Assembly: GCF_019216885.1 (NCBI RefSeq) | Contig: NZ_JAAQRC020000001.1 | Span: 1,550,001-1,614,000 of the forward strand | Reading direction: 5' to 3' | Origin: Methylobacterium sp. SyP6R | GTDB taxonomy: Bacteria > Pseudomonadota > Alphaproteobacteria > Rhizobiales > Beijerinckiaceae | Length of the DNA: 64,000 nucleotides | Part shown: positions 53,498 to 62,339 of the stretch, piece after piece | How positions within the stretch are numbered: the first letter of the stretch is position 1 | How the letters are laid out: the number at the start of each line of letters is the position of its first letter | Translations under genes and position numbers: made by a program | Notes under the pieces: generated by a model | What the model was told of the DNA's origin: nothing | Database searches by the model: none | The model's input: the letters and a program-made list of their open reading frames with translations, nothing else

Positions 53498-56400
53498 CTA
53501 ACCTCCTGCCGACACCCGCTTGATGAGCTGCTTGATCGCCCCGCCGCGCTGGATGTCGCTGCCGATGATGTGGACGATCTCGTTGGGGCCGGGCGGCGGC
53601 ACCTGGTCCCGGTCCACCACATAGACGCTGGTCTCGGCCCGGGCCGAGTTCCCGAACCGGGTCGGCTCCACCTGCGGGGCCTTCGCCATCACACCCGCGC
53701 CCATGGCGTTCATGCGGTCCAGGCTCTCCCGGCCGATCACATCCACCGCGCTCCGCTTCAGCACGAACTCACCCGGCATCAGGGTCCGGGGCACGCTGTC
53801 CCGGTTCGGCACCCCGCCCGTGACCAGGCCGCCGGTCGCCATGCCGGGCGCGGCCGGCGCTCCGGTGAAGGCACCGATGACACTGGTCACAATACCCGCG
53901 AGGCCGCCCGAGCTGCTGCCCGCACTCGTGGACCCGGTGAGCAAACTCCCGAACAGGGCCTTCATGATCTCGTTCGAGGCGGCCTTGCTCGCGATCTGGA
54001 GCATGTCGGTGAGGATCGACGTGGTGAAGGTCTTGAAGGCGTCCTTCCCCTTGACGGTGCCCGACGCGAGCCCGGTGAACAGGTTCGTCATGCTGTTCGA
54101 CATGCCGCCCATCGCCTGCTGCCAGTAGCCAGCCATCTCCTGCGCCGCCGTCTTGAACTCGCCGGTCTTGCGGTCGATCATCCCGGCCGACGTGAAGAAG
54201 TCGAGGGACCCGCGACTGAGCGCGGCCCCGAAGTCGTCCTTCCGCGCCTCCACGCCGCGCTGGAGACCCGCGTTGGCCGCGTACTCGGCCTCCTTCTTCT
54301 TCAGCTCGGTGATGCGCTCCTGGATCGCCGCGCGCCCGGTCTCGGACATCAAGCCCTTGTCCCGGAGCTGAGCGAGCTGCTGTTCGAGCGCCAGTTCCTC
54401 TGCCCGCACCGCGGCGGCCTGGCCCTCCAGCTTCAGCCGGTCGGCCGCCTGGCGCGCCGCGGTGTCAGCGGCCTGCACCTCGCCGGCCGACACCTTGCCT
54501 GAAGTCTCCTCACCCTTCAGGAAGTCGGCCCGGGCCTTGGTGCGCTCGGCCTCCTCCCGGTAGGTCTTCAGCGTGGCCTCACCGATGGCCTTGGCGTTCT
54601 CCTCTACCAGCCTGGCGGCGCGGTCGGCATAGCTGCGCTGGATGCGCGCCACCTGGTCCGTCTTCTCGTCGGGCGCGAGGGACGTGAAGCGGTCGCTGGC
54701 CTTCTCCCGCTCCAGCTCCTTATCCCGGAGGGCCGCCAGGTCGGTGATGGTGCGGGTGGCCGGCGCGAGGTCGGCCGTCCGGCCCACCGCCCGCTTGTCG
54801 AGCGACAGCCGGTCGGACAGGTCCTGTTCGTCACGGGCGAGCTGCCGTTGCTCCAGCGCCAACCGCTTCTGGCGGATGGCCCGGGCGTTGGCCTCCTCCG
54901 TCGCCGTGGCTTCCGCCCGCGCCTTCCGGCCAGCGGCCTCACCCTCATCGAGCGCATCCCCGGTGGGGGCCACCAGGCGGTCGGCCCGGGAGGCCTTGGC
55001 GTTGAAAGCGGCCAGCAGCCGGGCGACGAACTCGGCCGACGTGTCATCGGCCCGGCCCCCATTCGCAAGAATGGCTTCCCGAGCACGGGCGTCCTTCACG
55101 CCCGCGTCGATGAGAGCCTGGATTGCACCCTGGTTCGGATTACGAAGTAATGCCGAGCCGCCGCCCTCGCCCTGGTTGTAGAGCACGTACCTGTTGTCGT
55201 CGGACAGGTTCAAGCCCTTCGAGCGAAGGGTCTTGTCGATCTGGTCGAAGTACCGGATCGCGGCCAGTGCCGACTGAGCCACATTGGTGGGATCGGACAG
55301 GCCGAAATCGGAGGCGGTGCCCCTAGTGAACTGGAACACGCCGCGCGCCCCGGTGGAGCTGACGGCCTGCGGGTTGAAGTCGCTCTCGAACGACCCGAAC
55401 CGCAGCAAGGTCCGCAACCGGTCGTTCCGGCCCGCGCCCTCCGCCGCGTCCGCGACCTGGCGCGCCACCGCGTTGGCGCTCTCGGACAAGGCCGAGGTCC
55501 GGTTGAACCCGATCGGGGCCGTCACCGCCTCCCGAGCAACCCGCAGCTGCCCCTGCTGGTCCACGATGCCAATGGCCTGCTGCAACAGCTCGCGCACCTT
55601 GGCGGCCAGCTCGGCGGCCTTGTCCACGGTGGTGGCCGGGTCGCGGATTTGCTTGTCGAGCTGCGCCACCTGCGCGTCGATCACGGCCTTCTGCCGGCCG
55701 AGCGCCCGTTCCTGCGCGGTGAGCACCGCTTCCGTGACCCGCTTGCGAGCCTCCACCAGGCGGTCGGTGTAGCCGGCCAGGCGCGCGTCCAGCTCCTCAT
55801 TCGCGGCGGCCAGCCGGTCGCGCAACTCGGCCCGGTTCACCACCTCATCCGGGTTGGCGGTCTCGGCCTCGATGAGCTGCCGGGCGATGGCGCGCTGGCG
55901 CTCCACCAGCGCCTTCACCTGCGCTTCGATCTCGCCCGGCTCGGCCACGTCGCGCGTGGTGCCGGCGCGCTTCATGAGCGTGTCGATCTGCGCCGCGGTC
56001 GCCTTCCGCTCGGCCTGAAGCTCGCGCGTCAGGTCCGGCCGGATGCTGGACGCGATCTCGTCCAGCTCCTTCGTGACGCCGTGCCGGAGGCTCTTGAGCT
56101 GGTCCGCGATGCGGGCACCAGCCTCGGTGACCGTCTTGTCGGCCGCGCCGGCTGCCCGCAGGCCGTCCAGGTACTGGCCGAACTCGGCCTCCAGGCGCGC
56201 GGCATCGCCCTGCGCCTCCCGGATCGCGGCGACGATCCGGTCCTTCTTCTCGGTGCCGGACAGACCGCGGTCCGCGTCCACCGCGCGGCTGCGCTCGGCC
56301 AAGCCAGAAGCCATGTCGGCAGCCCGCTGGCCGAAGGCCTGGAACTCGGGGGCCTGCTGGAGGCGCGACACGTCGGCCCGGGCCGACAGCTCGGCCAGCT

Positions 56401-58792
56401 TGCCCTGCGCCGCCACCGCGTTGCTGTTGGTCTTCACCGCGTCCGCGAACAAGGCCGCGATCTTGTCGAGCCGGTCCAGGGTGTCGGTGATCCCCGCGAG
56501 CCGCACCGGGCTGGCGCCGCTGAGCCGCAGCGGTGCGGCCTCGCGCTCCAGGCGCTGGCGCTCATCCAGGATGAGCTGCTGGTAGCGGGACACCCCGAGC
56601 GGATCGTCCTGGCCGAGCGAGGCCGGGTTGCGGATCACGTCCAGCAGGGGCTTCAGGGCGGTGAGGCCGGCGCGGGCGAGCGCCGCGTCATCCGTCCGGG
56701 GGCCGGTGACCGGCCGCACCGGGTACCGGGGGTCGGCATACTCGGGAGCCCCTCCGCCGAGCGCATCCGCAATGCGCTGGTCCGCCGAGCGCCGGTCCAC
56801 GTTGCCTTTCGTGACCAGGGCGTCCAGCTCCTTCGCCGTCACCGCGAACTGGCGCTGCAACAGCTCGGTGTTCTGGCCCTGAAGCTCGGTGCGGAGCCGG
56901 CGGTAAGCCGCAATCAGCTCGTCGATGCTGGCCGCGTTGGCCGAGATGGACAGCCCGAGGTCGCCGAACGCCTTCTGCGCCTCCAGGATGGTGTTGCGCC
57001 GCAGGACCGGATCAGCATTCAGCTTCTCCCGGCGCTCCAGCAAGAGGCCGAGCTGCTGGTCCACGCCCGAGATGCCGGTCTCGATGGACTGCTGTTCGGA
57101 CAGCACCTCGTTGCGGACGGCGCGCACCTGGTCCAGGGCGGCCTTCGCGCGTTCGGTGTCCGACAGGATGCGGGCGAGGTAGGCCCCGCCGCCGATCGCC
57201 GCGCCGGTCGCCGCGATGGCGAGCACCGCCGGGTTGGCGAGGCCGGCGAGAAGCGGGGCGAGGCTGGCCGCGAGCGCCCCGAGGCGCAGGCCGGCGGCGG
57301 CCACCGCAATGGTGCCGAGCCCGGTGCCGACGATGGGGAGCACCACGCCGAGCTTGTCGGCGGCGGCGGTGAGCGCAGCGGCCCCGTCCACCGCGCTGGT
57401 AAGGCCGGTGACCATCGGCCGAAGGCTCTTGTCGAGCACCCCGAAGGCCACGTTGTTGAAGCGGGTGAGGCTCGCCGTCAGGCTCTCGTTGGCCTTGGCC
57501 GCGCCCTCGGTCGCCGCGCTCGACAGCGTGAGGTCGCCCCCGAGCCTCTTGATGGTGTCGAGCTGGCCGAGCATGGCCGAGAAGGCGGAGGCCGCCCGCA
57601 GGTCGAGCGAGCGCAGGGCCTCGGACGTGCCGAAGCCGGCCCGGCGCAGGTTCTCGATGACGCCGATGAGGCCGTTGGCCCGCAGGTCCACATCGGCGAG
57701 GCTGAGCCCGACTTGGCGCAGGCCATCCTTCAGCTTGTCGGTGGGGGCGGTGAACTCCTGGAAGAACTGCCGCAGGCCGGTGCCGAGCGTCGAACCCGAC
57801 TTGATGCCGGCCTGCGCCATGCCGCCGAGCGCCGCCGTCAGCTCGGTGAACGACACGCCGCTGTCACGGGCGACATTCGCCGCATACGAGATACCGAGCT
57901 GGAGCTGGTCCATCCCGAGCTTGGTGCGGTTCAGGGCACCCACGAACACGTCGGCCACGTCGCCCGAGCGGCTGGCCTCCAGGTTGTAGGCCCCGAGCAC
58001 CGAGGTGATGGCCTCCACAGACTGCTGGAGGGTGGACCCGGACGCGGCGGCCAGGTCGAGCACCGGCTTCAGCGTCTGGCCCACGCCCTTGGCGGACAGC
58101 CCGATTTGGCCGAGCTGGATGGAGACGTTGGCCAGCTCGATGACGCTGAAGCGCGAGGTCGACGCAACGCTCAGGAGCTGGTCCCGGAAGCCGCCCAACT
58201 CGGTGTTGGTGGTCTCGGTGATGGCCTGGAACTGGCGAAGCCGGTCATCGAACTCGGCAATGTCCCGGAGGCCGGTGCGCAGCACCGCGATGCCCGCGCC
58301 GATGGCAGCGTAGTTGGCTGCGATCTGAGCCTGAAGCCCGAACAGGTTGCCGCCCGAGCCGCCGGCACCGGCACCGCCGGGTGAACCACTAGGTGGGAGG
58401 GGCGGGAAGCCCGAGCCGCCGGCGGCACCGCCCGAACCCGAGCCCGAGCCGCCCCCGGAAGCCGGTGCAGGCGACGGCGACGGGGCCGAAGCGGCCTGCC
58501 GGGCCGCCGTCAGGGCCGCGGTCGCGGCACGAAGGTCGGTCTCGGCCTGGCGGAGCTGGTCCCGGAGCCCGGCCTGGACCGGGCTCGCGGCCAGCTCCGC
58601 CTTGAGCTTCGTGACCATGGTCAGCAGCGGTTCGACGGATCGCACCGTCCCCGCGAACTGCTCCTGGAGCGCGCGAGCGCCCTGGACCGTCTCGCGGATA
58701 CCCTGCGCCGTGCGCTGGAGGCCGGAGTTCAGGGCGGCATCGTCCAGGACGATGTCCACACCCACCTGGCCGTTGTCGCTGCTGTTAGCCAT
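53498..58792 (-). CDS. Phage tail tape measure protein with transglycosylase-like domain
   Basis: The 1764-residue protein starts MANSSDNGQVGVDIVLDDAA. After a Gly/Ser/Pro linker (105-155) come TMP signature segments (FDDRLRQFQAITETTN, LAAALGGMAQAG-like TMP core at 185-430) and very long coiled coils. Around 1120-1230 SFESDFNPQAVSSTGARGVF begins a lysozyme/transglycosylase-like (SLT) domain with Glu in SFESD. The C-terminus contains GGLVTGGVPNRDSVPRTLMPGEFVL. It sets tail length and may make a hole in peptidoglycan during infection. Confidence 0.93.
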   Translation of the reverse strand: MANSSDNGQVGVDIVLDDAALNSGLQRTAQGIRETVQGARALQEQFAGTVRSVEPLLTMVTKLKAELAASPVQAGLRDQLRQAETDLRAATAALTAARQAASAPSPSPAPASGGGSGSGSGGAAGGSGFPPLPPSGSPGGAGAGGSGGNLFGLQAQIAANYAAIGAGIAVLRTGLRDIAEFDDRLRQFQAITETTNTELGGFRDQLLSVASTSRFSVIELANVSIQLGQIGLSAKGVGQTLKPVLDLAAASGSTLQQSVEAITSVLGAYNLEASRSGDVADVFVGALNRTKLGMDQLQLGISYAANVARDSGVSFTELTAALGGMAQAGIKSGSTLGTGLRQFFQEFTAPTDKLKDGLRQVGLSLADVDLRANGLIGVIENLRRAGFGTSEALRSLDLRAASAFSAMLGQLDTIKRLGGDLTLSSAATEGAAKANESLTASLTRFNNVAFGVLDKSLRPMVTGLTSAVDGAAALTAAADKLGVVLPIVGTGLGTIAVAAAGLRLGALAASLAPLLAGLANPAVLAIAATGAAIGGGAYLARILSDTERAKAALDQVRAVRNEVLSEQQSIETGISGVDQQLGLLLERREKLNADPVLRRNTILEAQKAFGDLGLSISANAASIDELIAAYRRLRTELQGQNTELLQRQFAVTAKELDALVTKGNVDRRSADQRIADALGGGAPEYADPRYPVRPVTGPRTDDAALARAGLTALKPLLDVIRNPASLGQDDPLGVSRYQQLILDERQRLEREAAPLRLSGASPVRLAGITDTLDRLDKIAALFADAVKTNSNAVAAQGKLAELSARADVSRLQQAPEFQAFGQRAADMASGLAERSRAVDADRGLSGTEKKDRIVAAIREAQGDAARLEAEFGQYLDGLRAAGAADKTVTEAGARIADQLKSLRHGVTKELDEIASSIRPDLTRELQAERKATAAQIDTLMKRAGTTRDVAEPGEIEAQVKALVERQRAIARQLIEAETANPDEVVNRAELRDRLAAANEELDARLAGYTDRLVEARKRVTEAVLTAQERALGRQKAVIDAQVAQLDKQIRDPATTVDKAAELAAKVRELLQQAIGIVDQQGQLRVAREAVTAPIGFNRTSALSESANAVARQVADAAEGAGRNDRLRTLLRFGSFESDFNPQAVSSTGARGVFQFTRGTASDFGLSDPTNVAQSALAAIRYFDQIDKTLRSKGLNLSDDNRYVLYNQGEGGGSALLRNPNQGAIQALIDAGVKDARAREAILANGGRADDTSAEFVARLLAAFNAKASRADRLVAPTGDALDEGEAAGRKARAEATATEEANARAIRQKRLALEQRQLARDEQDLSDRLSLDKRAVGRTADLAPATRTITDLAALRDKELEREKASDRFTSLAPDEKTDQVARIQRSYADRAARLVEENAKAIGEATLKTYREEAERTKARADFLKGEETSGKVSAGEVQAADTAARQAADRLKLEGQAAAVRAEELALEQQLAQLRDKGLMSETGRAAIQERITELKKKEAEYAANAGLQRGVEARKDDFGAALSRGSLDFFTSAGMIDRKTGEFKTAAQEMAGYWQQAMGGMSNSMTNLFTGLASGTVKGKDAFKTFTTSILTDMLQIASKAASNEIMKALFGSLLTGSTSAGSSSGGLAGIVTSVIGAFTGAPAAPGMATGGLVTGGVPNRDSVPRTLMPGEFVLKRSAVDVIGRESLDRMNAMGAGVMAKAPQVEPTRFGNSARAETSVYVVDRDQVPPPGPNEIVHIIGSDIQRGGAIKQLIKRVSAGG

Positions 58793-59437
58793 TGACCATC
58801 TTCGCGAAGGCCAGCATGTCGTCCACGCTGGATAGGTTTTTCTCAGGCCCGGACTGCTTCGCCCCGAAGAGCTGGCCCGCCGTGTAGAGAAGGCTCTCGG
58901 TGAAGGACATGGCCCTCACCATCTCGGACTGAGCCTTCAAATCGGTGAGCGTGATTAAATCTTCGAGTGTGTGCGACCAATACACGGCCGGTAGGGCGCT
59001 CGGCTTGACGCCGAGCGTGAAGATTACCGTGTCTCGGAAGCTGAGCCCACCAAGCCACTCAGCGACGACCCGACACCCGTCAGTCGATCCCCGTTCGCCT
59101 GGAGGCTGAGCAGGTGCTTCTCCAGCCGCCCGAGAAAAAAATCCGACAGGTGCTCTTTCGCGAAGTCGAGCACCGCCGCCCCGTCCTCGATGGTGAGCCG
59201 GTGGAGGATGCCGGCGGCGGTCTCGCCGTCGATCCGCCGGCCGCGCTCGTCGCGGGGAGCCAGGCAGATGTCCAGGACGGCCTCACGAGTGGGGGCGTGG
59301 AAGTCCACATCAGGCAGCCGCTCGAAGCTGCCGACCACCTCAGCCAGCTCGTTGAGACGGCCGAAGTACATCGTCACTTCGTGCGGCTCGCCGCCGATCT
59401 TGATGTTGATGGTCGGGGCGGGGGAAGTTGCCGTCAT
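58785..59437 (-). CDS. Tail assembly chaperone G/GT by -1 frameshift
   Basis: The G product alone ends at 59024 (137 residues), in its own frame. At a run of seven T's (minus strand, 59135-59141), positioned exactly as T-TTT-TTT across codons 99-101, a -1 shift leads into a second open frame that ends at 58785. The T part has no good start of its own. The predicted fusion is 101 + 116 = 217 residues. This is the familiar tail-chaperone layout; it precedes and overlaps the tape-measure start by 8 nt. Confidence 0.85.
59135..59141 (-). promoter_or_regulatory. -1 frameshift slippery site T TTT TTT
   Basis: Seven T's in the phase GAT-TTT-TTT-CTC, at codons 99-101 of the chaperone. The downstream -1 frame is open for 116 codons. 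Confidence 0.8.
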
Positions 59438-59504
59438 CTTACATTCTCCGGGATGGCTGTCGGAGAAATGGGTATTGTACAGCCCCGTTCAATACGGGAT
59501 CAAC

Positions 59505-59768
59505 TTACGTATCGATCGCCTGCGAGGGGATCAACTTCAGCATCCGCAGAACAGCGACGTGAGACCAGACCACGCCGCGAGGCGCCGGGATGCCGGCGCG
59601 GGTGAGCCCAGCCGCCAAGGCCGGGAGGCTGGTGGCGCCGGCCGCGCGCAGCTCGGCAATGATGGGCGCGAGGGCCGCCGCGCGCTGGCGCGCCCGCTCG
59701 GATCGGGCAACGGCAGAGGCGCGGCTGGCCCGGTGCGCGAGGGCGGGGAGGTGCTGGTAGCGTGGCAT
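59505..59768 (-). CDS. Stand-alone recombinase C-terminal-like protein
   Basis: The 87-residue product has LAPIIAELRAAGATSLPALAAGLTRAGIPAP, the same helical module that ends both recombinases in this region, without their catalytic domain. ATG 59768. Repeated GGAA/TTCC array lies 75-116 nt upstream. It may be a DNA-binding competitor or a remnant. Confidence 0.6.
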   Translation of the reverse strand: MPRYQHLPALAHRASRASAVARSERARQRAAALAPIIAELRAAGATSLPALAAGLTRAGIPAPRGVVWSHVAVLRMLKLIPSQAIDT

Positions 59769-59842
59769 AGTACAGAGGTGGGCGCCGGCTTGGCGGCGAG
59801 CAAGGCAGTGGTAACTGGTGCGCTGGAGTGGCCGGCTCTCTA

Positions 59843-59884
59843 CCCCGGAAATGCCACGGAAATTCCGGGGAAGTTCCGTGGAAG
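59843..59884. repeat. GGAA/TTCC iterated array 1
   Basis: CCCCGGAAATGCCACGGAAA followed by TTCCGGGGAAGTTCCGTGG: alternating GGAA and TTCC blocks, upstream of the stand-alone recombinase-module gene. Confidence 0.7.
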
Positions 59885-60044
59885 CGCGGCCTCTACCCAC
59901 GCCAGTGACAGCTTATGTTTCTGAGTTGTAAAAATTGCGCAATATGCACTCGGAGTTGCATTTCTCCGTTGTGCCCGCCCCGTTTCCACCGATAGCTTGA
60001 CCGTACCACCTCAACTCAACTCGGGGTGGTTCATGGGGGAAAGC

Positions 60045-60197
60045 ATGAAGAAGGTGTTCACGGTCTGCGCCTTGGCTCTGACCATCGCATCGGTTCTCGG
60101 AACTGTCGCTGCCGAGGCACGCGGGCGCTCCGGCAGCCACCGGGTCGGCGGCAGCAACAGCCACGGCAAGGGTAGCCACTACGTCGGCGGGCGCTGA
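60045..60197 (+). CDS. Small secreted Gly/Ser/His-rich peptide
   Basis: ATG 60045 (GGGGGAAAGC upstream) encodes MKKVFTVCALALTIASVLG, a clear signal peptide, then a 28-residue basic, Gly/Ser/His-rich mature peptide ending GKGSHYVGGR. Total 50 residues. A secreted peptide in a prophage region is unusual; function unknown. Confidence 0.65.
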   Translation: MKKVFTVCALALTIASVLGTVAAEARGRSGSHRVGGSNSHGKGSHYVGGR

Positions 60198-60348
60198 CCG
60201 GCCGGCCCGGTGCGTGCCATCTCGACACGGCGCGCGGCGGTGCAGGTCAGCGGCGATGCCCCGGGCGCCGGTGATCCCAGCCGCTCAGATCGTGGCGACG
60301 AAGGCAAGGCTGGTCGCTGCCTTGCCTATGGAACGCCGCGGAATCTAG

Positions 60349-60380
60349 GGGGCATTTCACCGGAGTTTCCAGGGAAGTCG
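60349..60380. repeat. GGAA/TTCC iterated array 2
   Basis: GGGGGCATTTCACCGGAGTTTCCAGGGAAGTC-type sequence, 54 nt past the end of recombinase 1; related to arrays at 59,843 and 61,374. Confidence 0.6.
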
Positions 60381-60433
60381 AGGTAGCGAGGCGGTAAGCC
60401 CGCCAGTCAAGGCTGGTCGCCAGCTCGCGAGCT

Positions 60434-61111
60434 TCAGGCTCCGATCCGGGCCAGGGTCCGGCTCACCGCCATCGGTGACCAGGTGGTGCCCCGAGGCGGG
60501 GCGATGCCGGCCCGGTTCAGGCCAGCCGCCAGGGCGCGGAGGCTTGTGGCCCCGGACGCGCGCAGCTCGCCGATGATCGGGGCGAGGTCGGTGGCTCGGG
60601 CTTCGGCCCGGGCCTGGACAGCGGCAACCCCCTTCACCTTGGCTTCGGTGGAGAGGGTGGCACCCCGGTCACCCCCGAGCTTCACCCCGTGCGCCTTCGC
60701 TGCCGCGAGCGCGGCCTTGGTGCGGGCCGAGATAGCGCGGCGCTCCTCCTCCGCGACCATAGCCATCACCCCGACCGTGAGCCGGTTGGCGTTCGGCATG
60801 TCGGCGGCCACGAACTCGATGCCGGCCTTCTCCAGCCCGAGAAGGAAGCCGGCATCGCGGCTGAGCCTGTCCAGCTTCGCGATGAGGAGCTTGGCCCCAT
60901 AGACCCGGCACGCCGCGATGGCGCGCTGTAGCTGAGGCCGGTTCGTGTCGGACTTGCCGCTCTCCACCTCCACGAACTCGCCGGCCACCGTCCAGGCCCC
61001 ACCGTTCAGGTAGTCCGTCACCGCCCGCTGCTGCGCCTCCAGGCCAAGGCCGCTGTCGCCCTGACGCTTGGTGGAGACGCGCAGGTAGGTGACGAACTTG
61101 CCCTGAGCCAC
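60434..61111 (-). CDS. Serine recombinase (resolvase/invertase-type)
   Basis: The 225-residue protein has intact catalytic motifs: FVTYLRVSTKRQGDSGLGL with nucleophile Ser in RVST, LLIAKLDRLSRD, AADMPNANRLTVGVMAMVAEEER and the SARTKAAL helix. The C-terminal module LAPIIGELRASGATSLRALA is DNA-binding. GTG 61111 with AGGGG upstream. A perfect inverted repeat lies 9 nt upstream. Probably catalyses integration, resolution or inversion. Confidence 0.88.
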   Translation of the reverse strand: MAQGKFVTYLRVSTKRQGDSGLGLEAQQRAVTDYLNGGAWTVAGEFVEVESGKSDTNRPQLQRAIAACRVYGAKLLIAKLDRLSRDAGFLLGLEKAGIEFVAADMPNANRLTVGVMAMVAEEERRAISARTKAALAAAKAHGVKLGGDRGATLSTEAKVKGVAAVQARAEARATDLAPIIGELRASGATSLRALAAGLNRAGIAPPRGTTWSPMAVSRTLARIGA

Positions 61112-61119
61112 GGCCGAAC

Positions 61120-61165
61120 CCCTGTCACGAACCAATCATCGAACGTCGATTGGTTCGTGACAGGG
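61120..61165. promoter_or_regulatory. Perfect 18-bp inverted repeat upstream of recombinase
   Basis: Bases 61120-61137 are the exact inverse of 61148-61165, with a 10-nt centre. It lies 9 nt from the GTG of recombinase 1, so it is an operator or a recombination site. Confidence 0.75.
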
Positions 61166-61429
61166 ATGGCAGAAGCCGACCTTGTTGGTCAACCAAACAA
61201 AGACATGAGCAACTCAGATAAAATTCTTGACATCCAACTTAGAAGGGGTGGGTCTTTTTTCTGTATACCTGTTTCACCACAATAACACTAAGTGCAGTTT
61301 ACATTTCCGGAAAATTTTACTTTTCCCCTTATGGTAGCAATACGTCGAAGTATCGCCGTCCAACCAGTGGCGGGGGAATGCCCGGGAAATACCCTGGAAT
61401 TTCCCCGGAACTCGTGCCGGTCGGAGTGC
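61166..61429. other. Gap with array 3; no gene
   Basis: No coding frame is credible. AT-rich 61,195-61,320 probably contains promoters (a TTGACA at 61,229). GGAA/TTCC array occupies 61,374-61,411. Confidence 0.4.
61374..61411. repeat. GGAA/TTCC iterated array 3
   Basis: GGGAATGCCCGGGAAATACC then CTGGAATTTCCCCGGAACT, 18 nt past the end of recombinase 2. Confidence 0.7.
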
Positions 61430-62101
61430 TCAGCCCTCAATCCGCTCGAGCACCCGCTGCACGGCCGTTGGGGTCCAGGCCGCACCTCGACGCGTAGTAA
61501 GCCCTCGCCGGTTGAGGCCGGTCGCCAGCTTGCGCAGGGACGTGGCGCCTTCGGCTCGCAACTCGGCGATGTCACGCGCCAGGGTCTCGGCCCAGTGACG
61601 GGCTTTGGCCGACCGCACCGAGGCGCTGACGGCGGCGGCTCGCCTGGCCTGAGCCGGGAGGTGGTGGTGGGTCGGGCCGCCGAGCTTCACGCCCTGCTCT
61701 TTCGCGGCAGCGAGCGCGGCCTTGGTGCGGGCCGAGACCGCCGCACTTTTCGCCTGCGCCACCTCAATCATGGTGTGGATCGTCATCCTGTTGGCTCCGG
61801 GCATATCGACTGCAATGAAATGCACCCCCGCCCGCTGAAGCTCCTGGAGGAAATAGACATCATCCGACCGCCGGGCCAGCTCGGCGATGACCAGCGTAGC
61901 ATCGTCACGGCGACAGAGCTGAATGGCCTCAGCCAACTTCGTCCGGGTAGCCCGCCTGCCGGTCTTGACCTCCACCACCTCTACCTCAGTCACTAAGTAC
62001 CGCTGATCGTCGTTCAAGAAGTCAGCCACGGCCCTGCGCTGCGCGTCCAGCCCGGGGCCGGAGGTGCCTTGCAGGTAGGTAACGAACTGGCCCCTGGCCA
62101 T
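61430..62101 (-). CDS. Degenerate serine-recombinase-like protein
   Basis: The 223-residue protein matches recombinase 1 throughout, but the catalytic N-terminus is FVTYLQGTSGPGLDAQ instead of FVTYLRVSTKRQGDSGLGLEAQ-type, losing RVSTKRQ, and DRLSR is replaced by ARRSDD. The SARTKAALAAAKEQGVKLGG helix and C-terminal module (LARDIAELRAEGATSLRKLA) are kept. It probably binds DNA without recombining. ATG 62101. Confidence 0.8.
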   Translation of the reverse strand: MARGQFVTYLQGTSGPGLDAQRRAVADFLNDDQRYLVTEVEVVEVKTGRRATRTKLAEAIQLCRRDDATLVIAELARRSDDVYFLQELQRAGVHFIAVDMPGANRMTIHTMIEVAQAKSAAVSARTKAALAAAKEQGVKLGGPTHHHLPAQARRAAAVSASVRSAKARHWAETLARDIAELRAEGATSLRKLATGLNRRGLTTRRGAAWTPTAVQRVLERIEG

Positions 62102-62132
62102 GGCTTGGTACTCCACCCTCAACGTATCACCA

Positions 62133-62233
62133 GCCTGTACGGGTTAAACGGGCTAAGGATACGAACACTAGAACCCGGACGCGCCGTCACGGAGGACTGA
62201 CCCAGCTTCCCCGTACAGGCTAACGATACGAAA
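62133..62233. repeat. Mixed inverted and direct repeat
   Basis: GCCTGTACGGG (62133-62143) is inverted at 62210-62220, and GGCTAAGGATACGAAC (62151-62166) is directly repeated as GGCTAACGATACGAAA (62218-62233). It sits between recombinase 2 and the excisionase-like gene. Confidence 0.65.
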
Positions 62234-62339
62234 CCGCGCCTGATTGGCCGTCTTCTCGGGCTACGCCGCGGGGCTGAGGCTGAGCAGGTACTGCCGCCAG
62301 CCGGGGGAGGTGAAAGGCACACCGCCAGGCCCCGCACGC

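Noticed and set aside
55649..58384. Plus-strand frame of 911 codons opposite the tape measure gene
   Set aside because: Codon-position bias follows the minus-strand tape measure; no family signature appears.
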